The notes under the pieces are model-generated. The model was given only the letters and a program-made list of their open reading frames with translations. It did no database searches and was not told the origin of the DNA. The position numbers were made by a program, and so were the translations under genes. Positions 26,201 through 36,049 of a DNA stretch of 64,000 nt are shown in pieces (position 1 is the first letter of the stretch; every line of letters begins with the position of its first letter). Source of the DNA: Vibrio pomeroyi (lineage in GTDB: Bacteria > Pseudomonadota > Gammaproteobacteria > Enterobacterales > Vibrionaceae); NCBI RefSeq assembly GCF_024347595.1, contig NZ_AP025506.1:2046001-2110000 (forward strand), in the 5' to 3' direction.

Positions 26201-27673
26201 ATGAGCGCATTCAAAAAACTAGTCGAACACTCTCAAAAATGTTCACGCTTTCAACACCTAGCTTCTATTTGTGGTTGGGACCAAGCTTCCATGATGCCAG
26301 CTGGCGGTAACCAAGCTCGCAGTGAAGCGATGGCCGAGCTTTCTGTTCATATTCACGGCTTGATGACTCAGCCACAACTTGGCGATTGGATTGCAGACGC
26401 TGAAAACGAAGCACTGAACAACGACCAACAATCATCACTTCGTGAAATAAAACGCCAATGGCAACAAGCTAACCTACTTCCAGAAAAACTGGTTGAAGCG
26501 AAATCTCTAGCGGGTTCAAAGTGTGAGCATGCGTGGCGTAGCCAACGTGGAGAAAACGACTGGGTTGGTTTTGAAAAGAACTGGCGTGAAGTGGTTGAGC
26601 TATCACGTGAAGAAGCACAAATTCGCGCAGATGCTGCTAACTTAACTCCTTATGATGCGATGCTGGACATCTATGAGCCGGGCACCAGTTCTGCTTCACT
26701 GGATATCTTATTTGCAGACGTTAAAACTTGGCTACCAAGCCTGATTGACGAAGTGATCGAAAAGCAATCAAGCGAGCAATTTAACGCGCCATCGGGTATC
26801 TACTCGACAGAGAAACAGAAAGCACTTGGCCTAGAAGTCATGAAGCTACTTCAATTCGATTTTGAACACGGCCGATTAGATGAAAGTGTTCACCCATTCT
26901 GTGGCGGTGTACCGTCAGACGTGCGTATCACGACTCGCTACGATGAAGCCGAATTCGTTCAAAGCTTAATGGGCATCGTCCACGAAACAGGTCACGCACG
27001 TTATGAGCAAGGCTTACCTAAACACCTAGCTGGCCAACCCGCAGGTGAAGCTCGCTCTATGGGTATCCATGAATCTCAGTCTTTGTTCTTCGAGATGCAA
27101 GTTGGCCGCAGCGATCCGTTCATCGGGCACTTGGCGAATCTAGCTGGACGACAGTTCTCTGGTTCTGAGTTTGAGAAAGATAACTTCCAGAAGATCTACA
27201 CTCGCGTGAAGAAAGACTTCATCCGTGTTGATGCCGATGAGCTGACCTACCCTGCACACGTTATCTTACGTTACGAGATTGAACGTGACCTGATAAACGG
27301 CAAAATCAAACATACTGATGTCCCTGAACTTTGGAATACTAAGATGCAGTCTTACCTTGGTTTAAGCACTCAAGGCAACTTCACTAATGGCTGTATGCAA
27401 GACATCCACTGGACAGACGGCGCATTCGGCTACTTCCCGTCTTACACACTAGGTGCGATGTACGCGGCTCAGTTCATGGCTTCAATGAAGAAAACAATCG
27501 ATGTGAACTCAGTAATTGAAAGCGGTGACCTATCCCCTATCTTCACTTGGTTAGAGTCGAATATTTGGAGTAAAGGCAGCCTACTCACCACTGATGATTT
27601 GGTGAAAGGCGCAACAGGTGAAACCTTGAATGCACAGTACTTTAAAGATCACTTGAGAAGCCGTTACCTTTAA
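26201..27673 (+). CDS. M32-family metallocarboxypeptidase
   Basis: A 490-residue cytosolic enzyme of the Taq carboxypeptidase (M32) family, which removes C-terminal residues from peptides. The zinc motif HETGH is at residues 261-265, with the third-ligand glutamate in GIHESQSLFFE around residue 291. Other family blocks are IRADAANLTPYDAMLD near residue 141 and VRITTRYDE near 241. The N-terminal lid helices around CGWDQASMMP are typical. It is a single gene, with a terminator 15 bases downstream. Confidence 0.93.
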   Translation: MSAFKKLVEHSQKCSRFQHLASICGWDQASMMPAGGNQARSEAMAELSVHIHGLMTQPQLGDWIADAENEALNNDQQSSLREIKRQWQQANLLPEKLVEAKSLAGSKCEHAWRSQRGENDWVGFEKNWREVVELSREEAQIRADAANLTPYDAMLDIYEPGTSSASLDILFADVKTWLPSLIDEVIEKQSSEQFNAPSGIYSTEKQKALGLEVMKLLQFDFEHGRLDESVHPFCGGVPSDVRITTRYDEAEFVQSLMGIVHETGHARYEQGLPKHLAGQPAGEARSMGIHESQSLFFEMQVGRSDPFIGHLANLAGRQFSGSEFEKDNFQKIYTRVKKDFIRVDADELTYPAHVILRYEIERDLINGKIKHTDVPELWNTKMQSYLGLSTQGNFTNGCMQDIHWTDGAFGYFPSYTLGAMYAAQFMASMKKTIDVNSVIESGDLSPIFTWLESNIWSKGSLLTTDDLVKGATGETLNAQYFKDHLRSRYL

Positions 27674-27687
27674 TGGAATAAATCGAT

Positions 27688-27722
27688 AGAGGCTGATCAG
27701 TTTATTGATTCAGCCTTTTTAA
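27688..27722 (+). terminator. Rho-independent terminator
   Basis: AGGCTGA and TCAGCCT arms around a loop of about 13 bases, followed by TTTTT, ending the carboxypeptidase gene. Confidence 0.75.
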
Positions 27723-28067
27723 TCACATTTTCAAAACATACTTAGGTTGATTTGAAGGATTTATCCCTTCATCGAACTTAACAATCACAGAATATTCTGA
27801 TACCTACTAGAACGGAATTGGACAAAACTAAGTTATACGGGTTGCTAAATTAGCATTTAACGAATGACTTAAACTATAGCAAGACCTTTAATCTAGTGGC
27901 CAAACTTTCTTATCCACTAAACATTTAACGGTGTATGTTAAGTATCCAAAACAACGTGAAAGATGACTAGAGAATGTTAGATGGCTATTCAAGCTGCTAA
28001 GTTTAACCAATCTACAACAGATTGGCTAAACTCCTTTATCTACTACATCTATAGTCGATTTGTAATG
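27723..28067. other. Convergent intergenic region, no gene seen
   Basis: About 345 bp between convergent genes, AT-rich. I see no frame, hairpin or repeat that I would defend. Confidence 0.3.
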
Positions 28068-29099
28068 TTAAATTGCTGATAAGTAAGCTTTGTAAGATTT
28101 AAGCCTAACCGTTGCTGCACCGATAATATCCATGAAACCAAGCATTGGATGAGGTTTTGTTGCAGAAACCCATCCGGAACCAGTAGCCCCAATTGGAATG
28201 TTGTATCCCTCTGGTTCATCAAATTCAATCACAATTGTTCGGCCATGATCGTTCATATTGTTCCCAACGTGTTGGCGTACATGTTGCGAACCATTCATGA
28301 CAGAAACACGTGCTTCACCCGTACCAGTGGTTAAACTATGTACACGGCCACGGAATATCTCACCTGGGTATGCATTCACATAAAACTCTGCAAATTGACC
28401 GACTTTGAGTCCGCGATAGGTTTGGTCAGCAATACGCATTTCTACAAATTTCTTATTAGTGTTGTATAAGTGCATGTTACCTACACGCGTACCATCAACA
28501 ATGTTCGAGATTGAAAGCTGCCCATCAAAAGGAGCACGAACTTCTCTTCGCTCATTTTGCCATTCTGCTGTTGCAATCTGAGCCTCAATACTCAAAATTT
28601 TTGCATTGGCTGACGCAATTTGAGCGTTAGTAGTGTCGATACGTGTCCGTAGGTTATCTCGTTCTGATTCTTGTGAAAAGTCACCAAGTTGGGTTAAACG
28701 ATCAAGGTTCTTTTCATCGTTAGCAATCTGATGAGTGAGTGCGAGTATTTCAGCTTTTGCCGCCTTCTTCTCTGCGTCTAATCCTATCATTTGAGATTCA
28801 GTGTCAACCGAACGCAGGGTGTATATTAAATCGCCTTTTTTGACTACCTGATTATGATCCACGAAAACTTGTTCAACTTCTTGTCCAATTAATGGACTTA
28901 AAACGGCATGTGGCGCTTTCACTGTCGTACTATCGGTTAGATCTGCAGGAGACCAAAATCGGTGTGCCGTAAACAAAGCAAACGCGAGCGTCAAACCTAT
29001 CGCAACAATGATTGTAGCGTTACGTAGCGTCCATTTAACGACACCTATTTTAACTAAGATCCAACAAACTAGAATATATGGAAGCATTATTTCTTTCAT
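28068..29099 (-). CDS. HlyD-family membrane fusion protein (EmrA/YibH-like)
   Basis: A 343-residue protein with a short N-terminal hydrophobic stretch, a main transmembrane helix (about residues 27-45), and the adaptor plan: lipoyl half (LIGQEVEQVFVDHNQVVKKG), coiled-coil hairpin (EKKAAKAEILALTHQIANDE onward), second lipoyl half (RAPFDGQLSISNIVDGTRVG) and a beta-barrel domain. It begins one base after the stop of the upstream membrane gene, with GGAGCAG as ribosome site inside that gene's end. A transporter or an outer-membrane partner is not adjacent, so the pair resembles the orphan YibH/YiaV type, whose role is uncertain. Confidence 0.85.
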   Translation of the reverse strand: MKEIMLPYILVCWILVKIGVVKWTLRNATIIVAIGLTLAFALFTAHRFWSPADLTDSTTVKAPHAVLSPLIGQEVEQVFVDHNQVVKKGDLIYTLRSVDTESQMIGLDAEKKAAKAEILALTHQIANDEKNLDRLTQLGDFSQESERDNLRTRIDTTNAQIASANAKILSIEAQIATAEWQNERREVRAPFDGQLSISNIVDGTRVGNMHLYNTNKKFVEMRIADQTYRGLKVGQFAEFYVNAYPGEIFRGRVHSLTTGTGEARVSVMNGSQHVRQHVGNNMNDHGRTIVIEFDEPEGYNIPIGATGSGWVSATKPHPMLGFMDIIGAATVRLKSYKAYLSAI

Positions 29100-29100
29100 C

Positions 29101-29613
29101 TTACTGCTCCTTATTCGTAGAGATCACAGTACGACCATTTCGAATTATGGACGAAATCGCTTCGGCTAATACGTCCCAACGCGCAAAAGCAATGATGATG
29201 GCTAAAACCCACCACGTTTTATCTATAAACAGACCACACAGTGAAAGAGCAAATACAATTTGTGTGTGAGCACTCGACATTTTCGCGGACTTATGCACTG
29301 CAATTTCATGCAATTCCCAAAGCAGATAAAGGACATACACAATAATGGCGACGGTTACAAAAAATACAAATCCCATAAATACTTCAGAATCAAGCAGCTT
29401 CAAAATAGTGGGATAACCATCAATAAAGTAGTTCTCAGGAAGAGTTTTTCCATGGATAGTACCAAGCTTAGACAAACCAATTGAACTTCCAATTAATACC
29501 GCCAATATCACAATAGCTTTTATCAACCACATTGCGAACCCGATGATTTTATTGCCTTTGTTTGCTTCCTCGACCCCATCCCTAGTATCGTTTTTCACTT
29601 TGCTACGAGACAT
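29101..29613 (-). CDS. Multi-helix inner-membrane protein paired with the HlyD-type gene
   Basis: A 170-residue protein with about four hydrophobic segments (roughly residues 26-47, 76-97, 117-133 and 135-148), a basic N-terminal tail and a polar C-terminus. I do not recognise a family. The one-base gap to the HlyD-type gene implies a functional pair at the inner membrane. The ribosome site AAGGTAAA lies before the ATG, and a 6-bp GC hairpin precedes it (29630-29651). Confidence 0.6.
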   Translation of the reverse strand: MSRSKVKNDTRDGVEEANKGNKIIGFAMWLIKAIVILAVLIGSSIGLSKLGTIHGKTLPENYFIDGYPTILKLLDSEVFMGFVFFVTVAIIVYVLYLLWELHEIAVHKSAKMSSAHTQIVFALSLCGLFIDKTWWVLAIIIAFARWDVLAEAISSIIRNGRTVISTNKEQ

Positions 29614-29629
29614 ACATTTTACCTTCGTA

Positions 29630-29651
29630 AGCGCCCCATATTTGAGGCGCT
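29630..29651 (-). terminator. Hairpin between katA and the membrane pair
   Basis: AGCGCC and GGCGCT arms around about ten bases, without a U-tract. It lies after katA (gap of about 90 bp) and just before the ribosome site of the next gene, so it may be a weak or rho-assisted terminator, or a leader structure. Confidence 0.35.
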
Positions 29652-29739
29652 GTAGACTTACCTTAGACCATTACTTCACAAATATTGCGGCTGAACAAGT
29701 GTAAACCCCAACGATTCCGGGAAACTAAAAAACCATCCA

Positions 29740-31224
29740 TCATACTTCCACGTCACTTTGAGCAATAACATGCTCCCCCTCCATCTCGGAGAGTTCAAAA
29801 CCCAATAATTTCGCTAAGCCTTGCGCGTAATTACGATCGGCGAGAAGTGCATGTTGAACATGTTTCAGTTGCACTTTCCTAGAGGCAGAGCTAATTGAAC
29901 GTGCTGTATTTTCAAATAGACTCTTCTGTTCACTCGATGTCATAATTCGGAACAAATTGCCTGCTTGAGTGAAGTAATCCGTGTCTTCACGATGATCCCA
30001 ATGGTTCACTTCGCCCTCTAGTTCTAGCGCAGGTTCAGCATGCTCTGATTGCTGTGCCCATTCTCCATACTGGTTCGGCTCATAGCCTTTGGTTGAACCA
30101 AAGTTGCCGTCAACACGCATCGCACCATCACGATGGTAGCTATGCACAGGGCAACGTGGCGCATTCACTGGAATTTGATGATGATTAACGCCCAAACGGT
30201 AACGCTGCGCATCACCGTAAGCAAATAAACGACCTTGCAACATTCGGTCTGGAGAGAATCCAATTCCGGGTACGATAGCGGCAGGGTTAAATGCTGATTG
30301 CTCAACTTCTGCAAAGAAGTTTTCTGGATTGCGGTTGAGCTCAAGCTCCCCGACTTCAATCAACGGAAAACGCGCATGAGGCCATACTTTTGTTAGATCA
30401 AATGGGTTGAACTCAACGTCGTTCGCTTCTTTCTCTGTCATCACTTGGATTTGCATCGTCCATTTCGGGAACTCTCCATTTTCGATGCTATCGTAGAGAT
30501 CACGATGATGGCTTTCTCGGTCTTGACCAATCAGTGTCTCTGCTTCTTGATCCGTCAGGTTCTTGATTCCCTGCTGTGTTTTGAAGTGGAACTTCACCCA
30601 AACACGTTCGTTGTCTGAATTGATCATACTGAAGGTATGGCTACCGTAACCATTCATATGACGGTACGTTGCTGGAAGACCTCGATCACTCATCACAATC
30701 GTCACTTGATGGAATGCTTCAGGAAGTGACGTCCAAAAGTCCCAATTATTTTCGGCGCTGCGCATATTAGTGCGCGGATCGCGCTTTACCGCGTGATTCA
30801 AGTCCGGAAACTTGAGTGGATCTCGTAAAAAGAATACCGGAGTGTTGTTACCCACTAAGTCCCAGTTTCCCTCTTCTGTATAGAACTTAAGTGCGAAACC
30901 ACGAATATCACGCTCAGCGTCTGCAGCTCCTCTCTCGCCTGCAACCGTTGTAAAGCGAGCAAACAGTTCGGTTGTTTTGCCAATTTCAGAGAAAATTGAC
31001 GCCTTCGAATACTTGGTAATATCGTTAGTCACTGTGAATTTGCCATAAGCCCCAGAACCTTTCGCATGCATTCGACGTTCAGGAATCACTTCACGGTCAA
31101 AATGTGCAAGCTTTTCCAAAAACCAGACATCTTGCAAAAGCATCGGACCACGTTTACCCGCAGTCATTACATTTTGGTTATGTGCAACAGGACAACCTGC
31201 TGCTGTGGTGAGTTTATTTTTCAT
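29740..31224 (-). CDS. katA: Monofunctional heme catalase
   Basis: This 494-residue small-subunit (clade 3 type) catalase converts hydrogen peroxide to water and oxygen. It has the distal catalytic H53 ([13 protein letters not shown]), the conserved Asn in [10 protein letters not shown] (about 126-127), and the heme-ligand Tyr in [14 protein letters not shown]. No signal peptide, so it is cytosolic. It starts only 43 bases after the stop of the sulfatase maturase gene in the same direction with no obvious terminator between, so read-through from the maturase promoter is plausible. The symbol follows the usual name for this type. Confidence 0.93.
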   Translation of the reverse strand: MKNKLTTAAGCPVAHNQNVMTAGKRGPMLLQDVWFLEKLAHFDREVIPERRMHAKGSGAYGKFTVTNDITKYSKASIFSEIGKTTELFARFTTVAGERGAADAERDIRGFALKFYTEEGNWDLVGNNTPVFFLRDPLKFPDLNHAVKRDPRTNMRSAENNWDFWTSLPEAFHQVTIVMSDRGLPATYRHMNGYGSHTFSMINSDNERVWVKFHFKTQQGIKNLTDQEAETLIGQDRESHHRDLYDSIENGEFPKWTMQIQVMTEKEANDVEFNPFDLTKVWPHARFPLIEVGELELNRNPENFFAEVEQSAFNPAAIVPGIGFSPDRMLQGRLFAYGDAQRYRLGVNHHQIPVNAPRCPVHSYHRDGAMRVDGNFGSTKGYEPNQYGEWAQQSEHAEPALELEGEVNHWDHREDTDYFTQAGNLFRIMTSSEQKSLFENTARSISSASRKVQLKHVQHALLADRNYAQGLAKLLGFELSEMEGEHVIAQSDVEV

Positions 31225-31267
31225 TGACTTCGTTCCTTAATGATTGAAAATTAACACTTACTCAAAA

Positions 31268-32455
31268 CTACGCCGTAATACGCTTTACGAACATGGGATA
31301 AACTGCAGCCGGGTGTCCTAGCTTGATTGCCTCTAGCATTGCGGCAAAATAAGGCATTGCGTGCACAAAGAATTTTTTATATCCAAAACATAAATGATTT
31401 AAACCCGGCTCAAGGTCTGCGGTAAGAGAAGTACGCTCTTTTGGGCAGCCGCCATTGCACATTGGTCTGAAATCGCACTCTCGGCACCGCTTAGGCAGTG
31501 ACTTCCACTTGTTTAAACCAAATTCAACTTGCTTCGAGGAGGATGCTAGAGCGCCTAAATCTACCGATTCTATATCGCCAACTTTATGATTTTCATAGCT
31601 ATAGTGGTCACAAGAGTAAATACTGCCATCATGTTCTAGCATCATTTGTTGGCCACAAGTTTCCGAATGGAAACACATTTGACTTGGTTGACCCGCAAGA
31701 ATACCGAGCGTGTTCTCAAAAAACTGAATGTGTACTTTCCCCACGTCTTCTTTGCGCCACTCATCGAATACATCACACAAAAAGTGCCCCCACTGATGTG
31801 GGGTCAAAGACCAGTCTTTTTCCCCACGACGATCAAGGGAGTGCTCAACGCAAGGCTGAAACTGAATGACGTTAGAACCTAATTTTTTGAGTGTCTGATA
31901 GGTTTGCTTACCTAGATGCGCGTTGTCGTTATGCACAACGGTCAAGGTATTGAACTGTACTTTATGTTTTTGCAGCTTGGAGAGGCCACGTAATACTCGT
32001 GAGTAGCTGCCATTCCCTTTTACGTCAGGTCGGCCTAAGTCATGATTTAGCTCGTCACCATCAATACTAAGTCCGATCAAGAAATTATTCTTTTTGAAGA
32101 ATTTCGCCCATTTCTCGTTGATCAGAGTTCCATTACTTTGGAATGTGTTTGAGATCGTCATACCTGAACGAGCATATTTTTTCTGCAGTTCTACAGCTCT
32201 TTCGTAAAATTCAAGACCGCGCAGTGCAGGCTCCCCACCTTGCCAACTGAAATCAACAAATTTGATGTGTTTTGGCTGAGCAGCGATGTATTGCTGGACA
32301 TATGTTTCCAAGAGAGCGTCTGACATCTGCATTGTCGCACCTGACTGATAACGCTCTTCTTTTCTCAAGTAGTAACAATAGTGACAATCTAAGTTACATT
32401 TTGAGCCAACAGGCTTAACCAAAAGGTGGAATGGGTGTGGTGATGTCATCGTCAT
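31268..32455 (-). CDS. Anaerobic sulfatase-maturating radical SAM enzyme (anSME)
   Basis: A 395-residue radical SAM/SPASM protein that converts the active-site Ser or Cys of sulfatases to formylglycine. The SAM cluster motif is C20-x3-C24-x2-C27 (CNLDCHYC), followed by FSWQGGEPALRG and LSIDGDELNHD. The C-terminal SPASM cysteines lie in CRECDFRPMCNGGCPKER and nearby. The family (AtsB/anSME) uses two auxiliary iron-sulfur clusters. The likely client is the Ser-type sulfatase at 34500. The ribosome site AGGAG lies eight bases before the ATG. A TAGGA-N4-TCCTA dyad sits 57 bases upstream of the start codon. Confidence 0.93.
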   Translation of the reverse strand: MTMTSPHPFHLLVKPVGSKCNLDCHYCYYLRKEERYQSGATMQMSDALLETYVQQYIAAQPKHIKFVDFSWQGGEPALRGLEFYERAVELQKKYARSGMTISNTFQSNGTLINEKWAKFFKKNNFLIGLSIDGDELNHDLGRPDVKGNGSYSRVLRGLSKLQKHKVQFNTLTVVHNDNAHLGKQTYQTLKKLGSNVIQFQPCVEHSLDRRGEKDWSLTPHQWGHFLCDVFDEWRKEDVGKVHIQFFENTLGILAGQPSQMCFHSETCGQQMMLEHDGSIYSCDHYSYENHKVGDIESVDLGALASSSKQVEFGLNKWKSLPKRCRECDFRPMCNGGCPKERTSLTADLEPGLNHLCFGYKKFFVHAMPYFAAMLEAIKLGHPAAVYPMFVKRITA

Positions 32456-32476
32456 ATCTGCGCTCCTGTTGGATTT

Positions 32477-32490
32477 AGGATAATTATCCT
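32477..32490. promoter_or_regulatory. Perfect 14-bp palindrome before the maturase gene
   Basis: AGGATAATTATCCT is a perfect palindrome 22 bases upstream of the maturase start codon. It shares AGGA and TCCT ends with the larger dyad at 32513 and may be a second half-spaced site, or simply an AT-rich -10 region. Confidence 0.4.
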
Positions 32491-32512
32491 TAGGCGGCCT
32501 AAATTAGACCAC

Positions 32513-32526
32513 TAGGACATTTCCTA
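32513..32526 (-). promoter_or_regulatory. TAGGA-N4-TCCTA dyad before the sulfatase maturase
   Basis: On the minus strand the site reads TAGGAAATGTCCTAGT, with a perfect TAGGA / TCCTA inverted repeat. It is 57 bases upstream of the maturase start codon, the same spacing as the dyad before the sulfatase gene. It is a candidate binding site for the NarL-type regulator encoded next door. Confidence 0.55.
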
Positions 32527-32563
32527 ACGGGAGGAGATATGGATTAGAGAGGTGGCGGGTAAG

Positions 32564-33157
32564 TTAGATGAACTTTCGACTGTGAGCCCAAGCAATAAGC
32601 TCAGATGCACTAGCAAGTTCAAGTTGTTCGATCATCTTGTATTTGTGGTATTCGACCGTTTTAGAAGAAATATTAAGCTCCAAAGCCACTTTCTTCGCAG
32701 AAAAACCTTGAGCTAATAGTTTAAGGATATCAACTTGTCTGGCGGTCAAATCCGTCTTTTGCTCAATAATGCTTTTCAACTCATCTGGTATGTAGCGTTC
32801 TCCGGCGAGTACATTTTTCATCGTCGCTGCTAGCTCAAAACCGGCTTGATGTTTCAGTACATACCCGTCAGCACCATATTGATATGCAGCCTTAACGATC
32901 TCTGGTTCATCATGCATAGATAAGCAAACAAGTTTACTGTTTGGCGAAGTTCGCTTAAGCAGTGAAAGCGTAGTGTTTAGCTGCATACCAGGCATAGAAA
33001 TATCGGTAATAATTAAGTCGGGCTGATGTTGCTTAACAAGCTGAAGTAGCTCTGTTGCGTCAACGCTAATCCCGACAACTTGGTGGGTTAAGTCCACTAA
33101 GCGGGCAATACCTTCACTGACTATCTGGTGGTCATCTGCAATTACAACGGTTGCCAT
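32564..33157 (-). CDS. NarL/LuxR-type response regulator
   Basis: A 197-residue regulator: receiver with D8-D9 and phospho-acceptor D52 (LIITDISMPG), and a C-terminal LuxR-type helix-turn-helix (LTARQVDILKLLAQGF through SSKTVEYHKYKM, about residues 136-185). It starts directly after the kinase stop (TAAATG), so the two are co-translated. The neighbouring sulfatase and maturase promoters carry a dyad of the kind NarL/FixJ-type dimers bind, which makes them the most likely targets; this is inference. Confidence 0.9.
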   Translation of the reverse strand: MATVVIADDHQIVSEGIARLVDLTHQVVGISVDATELLQLVKQHQPDLIITDISMPGMQLNTTLSLLKRTSPNSKLVCLSMHDEPEIVKAAYQYGADGYVLKHQAGFELAATMKNVLAGERYIPDELKSIIEQKTDLTARQVDILKLLAQGFSAKKVALELNISSKTVEYHKYKMIEQLELASASELIAWAHSRKFI

Positions 33158-34330
33158 TTATACCTCACTTGTTTTTATGGATAATTTAACTGTAGTTCCT
33201 GCTTTTGGATCATTACGTTTAATAACCAATTCTCCACCAATCAATTCTCCGCGTTCAATCATAGATTGAAGACCTAGCGAAGGAGATTGAGTATATGTTT
33301 GCTCTTGATCGATTCCGATACCGTCGTCTCGAATCGACAATTCTACGCGCCCGCAGCTATATGGCTTTAACGTGATTGTTACTGCAGAAGCATTTGCGTG
33401 TTTCACAATGTTGGATAACGCTTCTTGGATAATGCGATAGACATGCAATGAAACATCATTGTTAAAAGAAGTATCGTCATCAAGCTCAATCGATAAGTAC
33501 AACCCTGAGCGTTCGGCTACTTGTTCAGCATGAGATTGGATAGCGGCATTAAGCCCTACTCTTTCTATGACCACTGGGTGCAAATGACGAGACAGATGCT
33601 GAACATCTTTGGTGATTGATGCGAGTTCATTGGCGCACTTCATTAGCGCAGGTCTTGTGGTTTCATCACAAATACTAGAGACAAGACTGAGCTCGATCCC
33701 TAAAGAAGCAAGGCGTTGGCTGAAATCATCATGTAAATCGCGCGCAATATTCTGTCGTTCTCTTTCTCGTTCTCCAATGATGCGTTTGTTTCTCTCAACT
33801 ACATCTTGGCGGCTTTTTATTAGCTGCTCATAATGACGTACACGCTCAATACTGGATGCAATCATATTACCCAGCACTGTCGCCGCGTTTATAAACTCTT
33901 CTGAATAGCCGTCTACCTCACTAAAATTTGCACAGGCCAATAAGCCCCATGGTTTCCCCATAGCAGTTATTGGAACCAATATATGACGCAGCGGATTTTC
34001 ATCCTGTAAGTGACTAGCGAGCTCAAGCAGTTCTGGTGATTCCTCACTTGATACAACAACTCCCGCTTGGATATGCCGACGATATTCTAAAACCAAGGAT
34101 TCCGGAAGTTGAGATTTGACTCTGGGAACGCCTTCTCCCGCAGCCTCATAAAATCGCCAGTCACGTATTCTGGTTTGTTCAATAGGCAAGCATGATATAC
34201 GGTCGACTTTTAAAGCAATTCGACATTCATGTAGCGTCTCTATGATGGTTTCTTCCATTTGTGCTGTTGGAGAATTTAATAACCGACTAGACATGGATAT
34301 TAATGCTGAAGTGATTGAATCAGATAGCAT
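33158..34330 (-). CDS. GAF-domain histidine kinase of the NarX/DegS (HPK7) class
   Basis: A 390-residue kinase without membrane helices. An N-terminal GAF domain (about residues 20-165) precedes a dimerisation and phospho-acceptor region (ERQNIARDLHDDFSQRLASLG, His in the second half) and a HATPase_c domain with YRIIQEALSNIVKHA and IRDDGIG. The HisKA_3 type pairs with NarL-type regulators, as here. Being soluble, it senses a cytosolic or diffusible signal (GAF ligand, redox or nucleotide). I chose the ATG at 34330 because AGAGG precedes it; an upstream ATG at 34348 has no ribosome site. Confidence 0.9.
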   Translation of the reverse strand: MLSDSITSALISMSSRLLNSPTAQMEETIIETLHECRIALKVDRISCLPIEQTRIRDWRFYEAAGEGVPRVKSQLPESLVLEYRRHIQAGVVVSSEESPELLELASHLQDENPLRHILVPITAMGKPWGLLACANFSEVDGYSEEFINAATVLGNMIASSIERVRHYEQLIKSRQDVVERNKRIIGERERERQNIARDLHDDFSQRLASLGIELSLVSSICDETTRPALMKCANELASITKDVQHLSRHLHPVVIERVGLNAAIQSHAEQVAERSGLYLSIELDDDTSFNNDVSLHVYRIIQEALSNIVKHANASAVTITLKPYSCGRVELSIRDDGIGIDQEQTYTQSPSLGLQSMIERGELIGGELVIKRNDPKAGTTVKLSIKTSEV

Positions 34331-34381
34331 TTGTAAACCTCTTTTCATTAATGAACTTCATTACCATAAACAGCAACACCC

Positions 34382-34401
34382 AAAATACCTAGTAGTATTT
34401 T
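34382..34401. promoter_or_regulatory. Inverted repeat in the kinase-sulfatase divergent region
   Basis: AAAATAC and GTATTTT arms around CTAGTA form a perfect dyad 51 bases upstream of the kinase start codon. It includes CCTAGT, a word shared with the dyads of this region, and may be an autoregulatory site. Confidence 0.4.
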
Positions 34402-34428
34402 AAGTAAGTAGCTCAACTTCAATTCGTT

Positions 34429-34442
34429 TAGGAATTGTCCTA
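34429..34442 (+). promoter_or_regulatory. TAGGA-N4-TCCTA dyad before the sulfatase gene
   Basis: TAGGAATTGTCCTA, within CGTTTAGGAATTGTCCTAGT, is 57 bases upstream of the sulfatase ATG. It shares CGTTTAG-N-AAT-N2-TCCTAGTTCA with the site before the MoxR operon (36091). Confidence 0.6.
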
Positions 34443-34499
34443 GTTCAGTTCATTTTGGAAAAAAAACATACTGTGCTCATCTTATTTCAGGAGCATCTT

Positions 34500-36023
34500 A
34501 TGAAAACCCTTTCTAAAAGCTTACTAAAGAAAACCGTGCTCAGCACTGCTGCATTAGCTACCGTTGCTGCAGCACCAGCAATAGCAAAAAACACTTCAGA
34601 GAAACCAAATATACTCGTCATCATGGCCGATGACATAGGTTGGTCAAACACCTCTGCCTACAACCTGGGCATGATGGGCTACAAAACGCCAAACATCGAC
34701 CGTATCGCAAATGAAGGCATGCTTTTCACTGACCACTATGGTCAACCAAGCTCAACTGCTGGTCGTGCAGCATTCCTAACTGGCCAACTTCCTGTTCGTA
34801 CAGGTCTTCTAAATGTGGGCCTGCCAGGCTCTCCGGTCGGTATTCACCAAGATGATCCAACGCTGGCTGAAGTGCTTAAAGAGCAAGGTTACTTCAATGT
34901 ACAACTTGGTAAAAATCACCTTGGTGACCGTGAGCACATGATGCCTCACCGCCGCGGTTTTGATTTCTTCTATGGCAACCTCTACCACCTAAACGCTGAA
35001 GAAGAGCCAGAACACCCGGATTACCCACAAGATCCAGAGTTTTTCGAACGCTTCGGCCCTCGTGGTATTGTCACGGGCACAGCCGATGGCCCAACTGAGT
35101 CGGCAGGACCTCTCACTAAGAAGCGCATGGAGACCATCGACCGTGAACTAACGGACATGGCTCTGGATTACCTAGAGGACTTTGCCAAGACCGATGACCC
35201 ATTCTTCATGTGGTATAACCCATCTCGAATGCACGTATGGACTCACCTAAGCGAAGAGTGGCAAGGTAAAACTGGCTACGGTCTGTACGCAGATGGTATG
35301 GCTGAACTAGACCACTACGTGGGTGAGATTCTAGAAAAGCTAGAGGAAACCGGTCAACGTGACAACACAGTTATCATCTTCACTACCGACAACGGTGCAG
35401 AGAAGATGTCTTGGCCAGATGGCGGTAACACACCGTTTAAAGGTGAGAAAGGCCTGACGTCTGAAGGTGGTGTGCGTGTACCATTCATGGTTAGCTGGCC
35501 CGGTCACATCCCTGAAGGTGCTCGTAACAACGGTATCCAGTCTCATGAAGACTTGTTTACTACTCTAGCAACAATTGCTGGTGTTAAAGATGTTCAAGAG
35601 TCGTTCAAGACAAAACATGACGTTTACATTGATGGCTACGACCATACTAACGCGTGGTTCAACAACGAAGACACTGAACGTAACGAGATTTTCTACTTTG
35701 CTGAAACAGGTAACTTAGAAGCGGTTCGCGTTGGTAAGATCAAAGCAACCTTTATCCATCCAACAGAAGAGAGCTGGTTCGCTCCACGTCTAGCCTCTAC
35801 TTGGCCAGAACTGGTTGACCTACGTGCAGACCCATATGAGGAAGCGCCAGAACACTCAGGGATGTACCTACGTTGGTACGCAGAACGTATGTTCCACTTC
35901 GTTCCAATCCAAGTTGAAGTGGCAGGCCTACTACAGACGTTTAACGAATTCCCACTGCGTCAGGAGCCAACTGCATTCAACTTAGACCGAGTGCTGTCTT
36001 CTCTACCTTATCGCGAGGAATAA
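34500..36023 (+). CDS. Secreted Ser-type sulfatase
   Basis: A 507-residue sulfatase with a signal peptide (hydrophobic core about 12-27, cleavage near AIA29). The N-terminal metal site is MADDIGW (D44-D45). The modification motif S85-T-A-G-R89 followed by AAFLTG fits the S-x-A-x-R form of Ser-type sulfatases such as Klebsiella AtsA, in which anSME makes formylglycine from Ser. Later metal and active-site residues lie in GKNHLGD and FTTDNGAEK. It hydrolyses sulfate esters, probably in the periplasm or outside; the natural substrate is unknown. CAGGAGC before the ATG at 34500 decides the start. The adjacent maturase and two-component genes support a dedicated unit. Confidence 0.93.
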   Translation: MKTLSKSLLKKTVLSTAALATVAAAPAIAKNTSEKPNILVIMADDIGWSNTSAYNLGMMGYKTPNIDRIANEGMLFTDHYGQPSSTAGRAAFLTGQLPVRTGLLNVGLPGSPVGIHQDDPTLAEVLKEQGYFNVQLGKNHLGDREHMMPHRRGFDFFYGNLYHLNAEEEPEHPDYPQDPEFFERFGPRGIVTGTADGPTESAGPLTKKRMETIDRELTDMALDYLEDFAKTDDPFFMWYNPSRMHVWTHLSEEWQGKTGYGLYADGMAELDHYVGEILEKLEETGQRDNTVIIFTTDNGAEKMSWPDGGNTPFKGEKGLTSEGGVRVPFMVSWPGHIPEGARNNGIQSHEDLFTTLATIAGVKDVQESFKTKHDVYIDGYDHTNAWFNNEDTERNEIFYFAETGNLEAVRVGKIKATFIHPTEESWFAPRLASTWPELVDLRADPYEEAPEHSGMYLRWYAERMFHFVPIQVEVAGLLQTFNEFPLRQEPTAFNLDRVLSSLPYREE

Positions 36024-36049
36024 ACCTCCTCAATCATTGGGTACATAAA

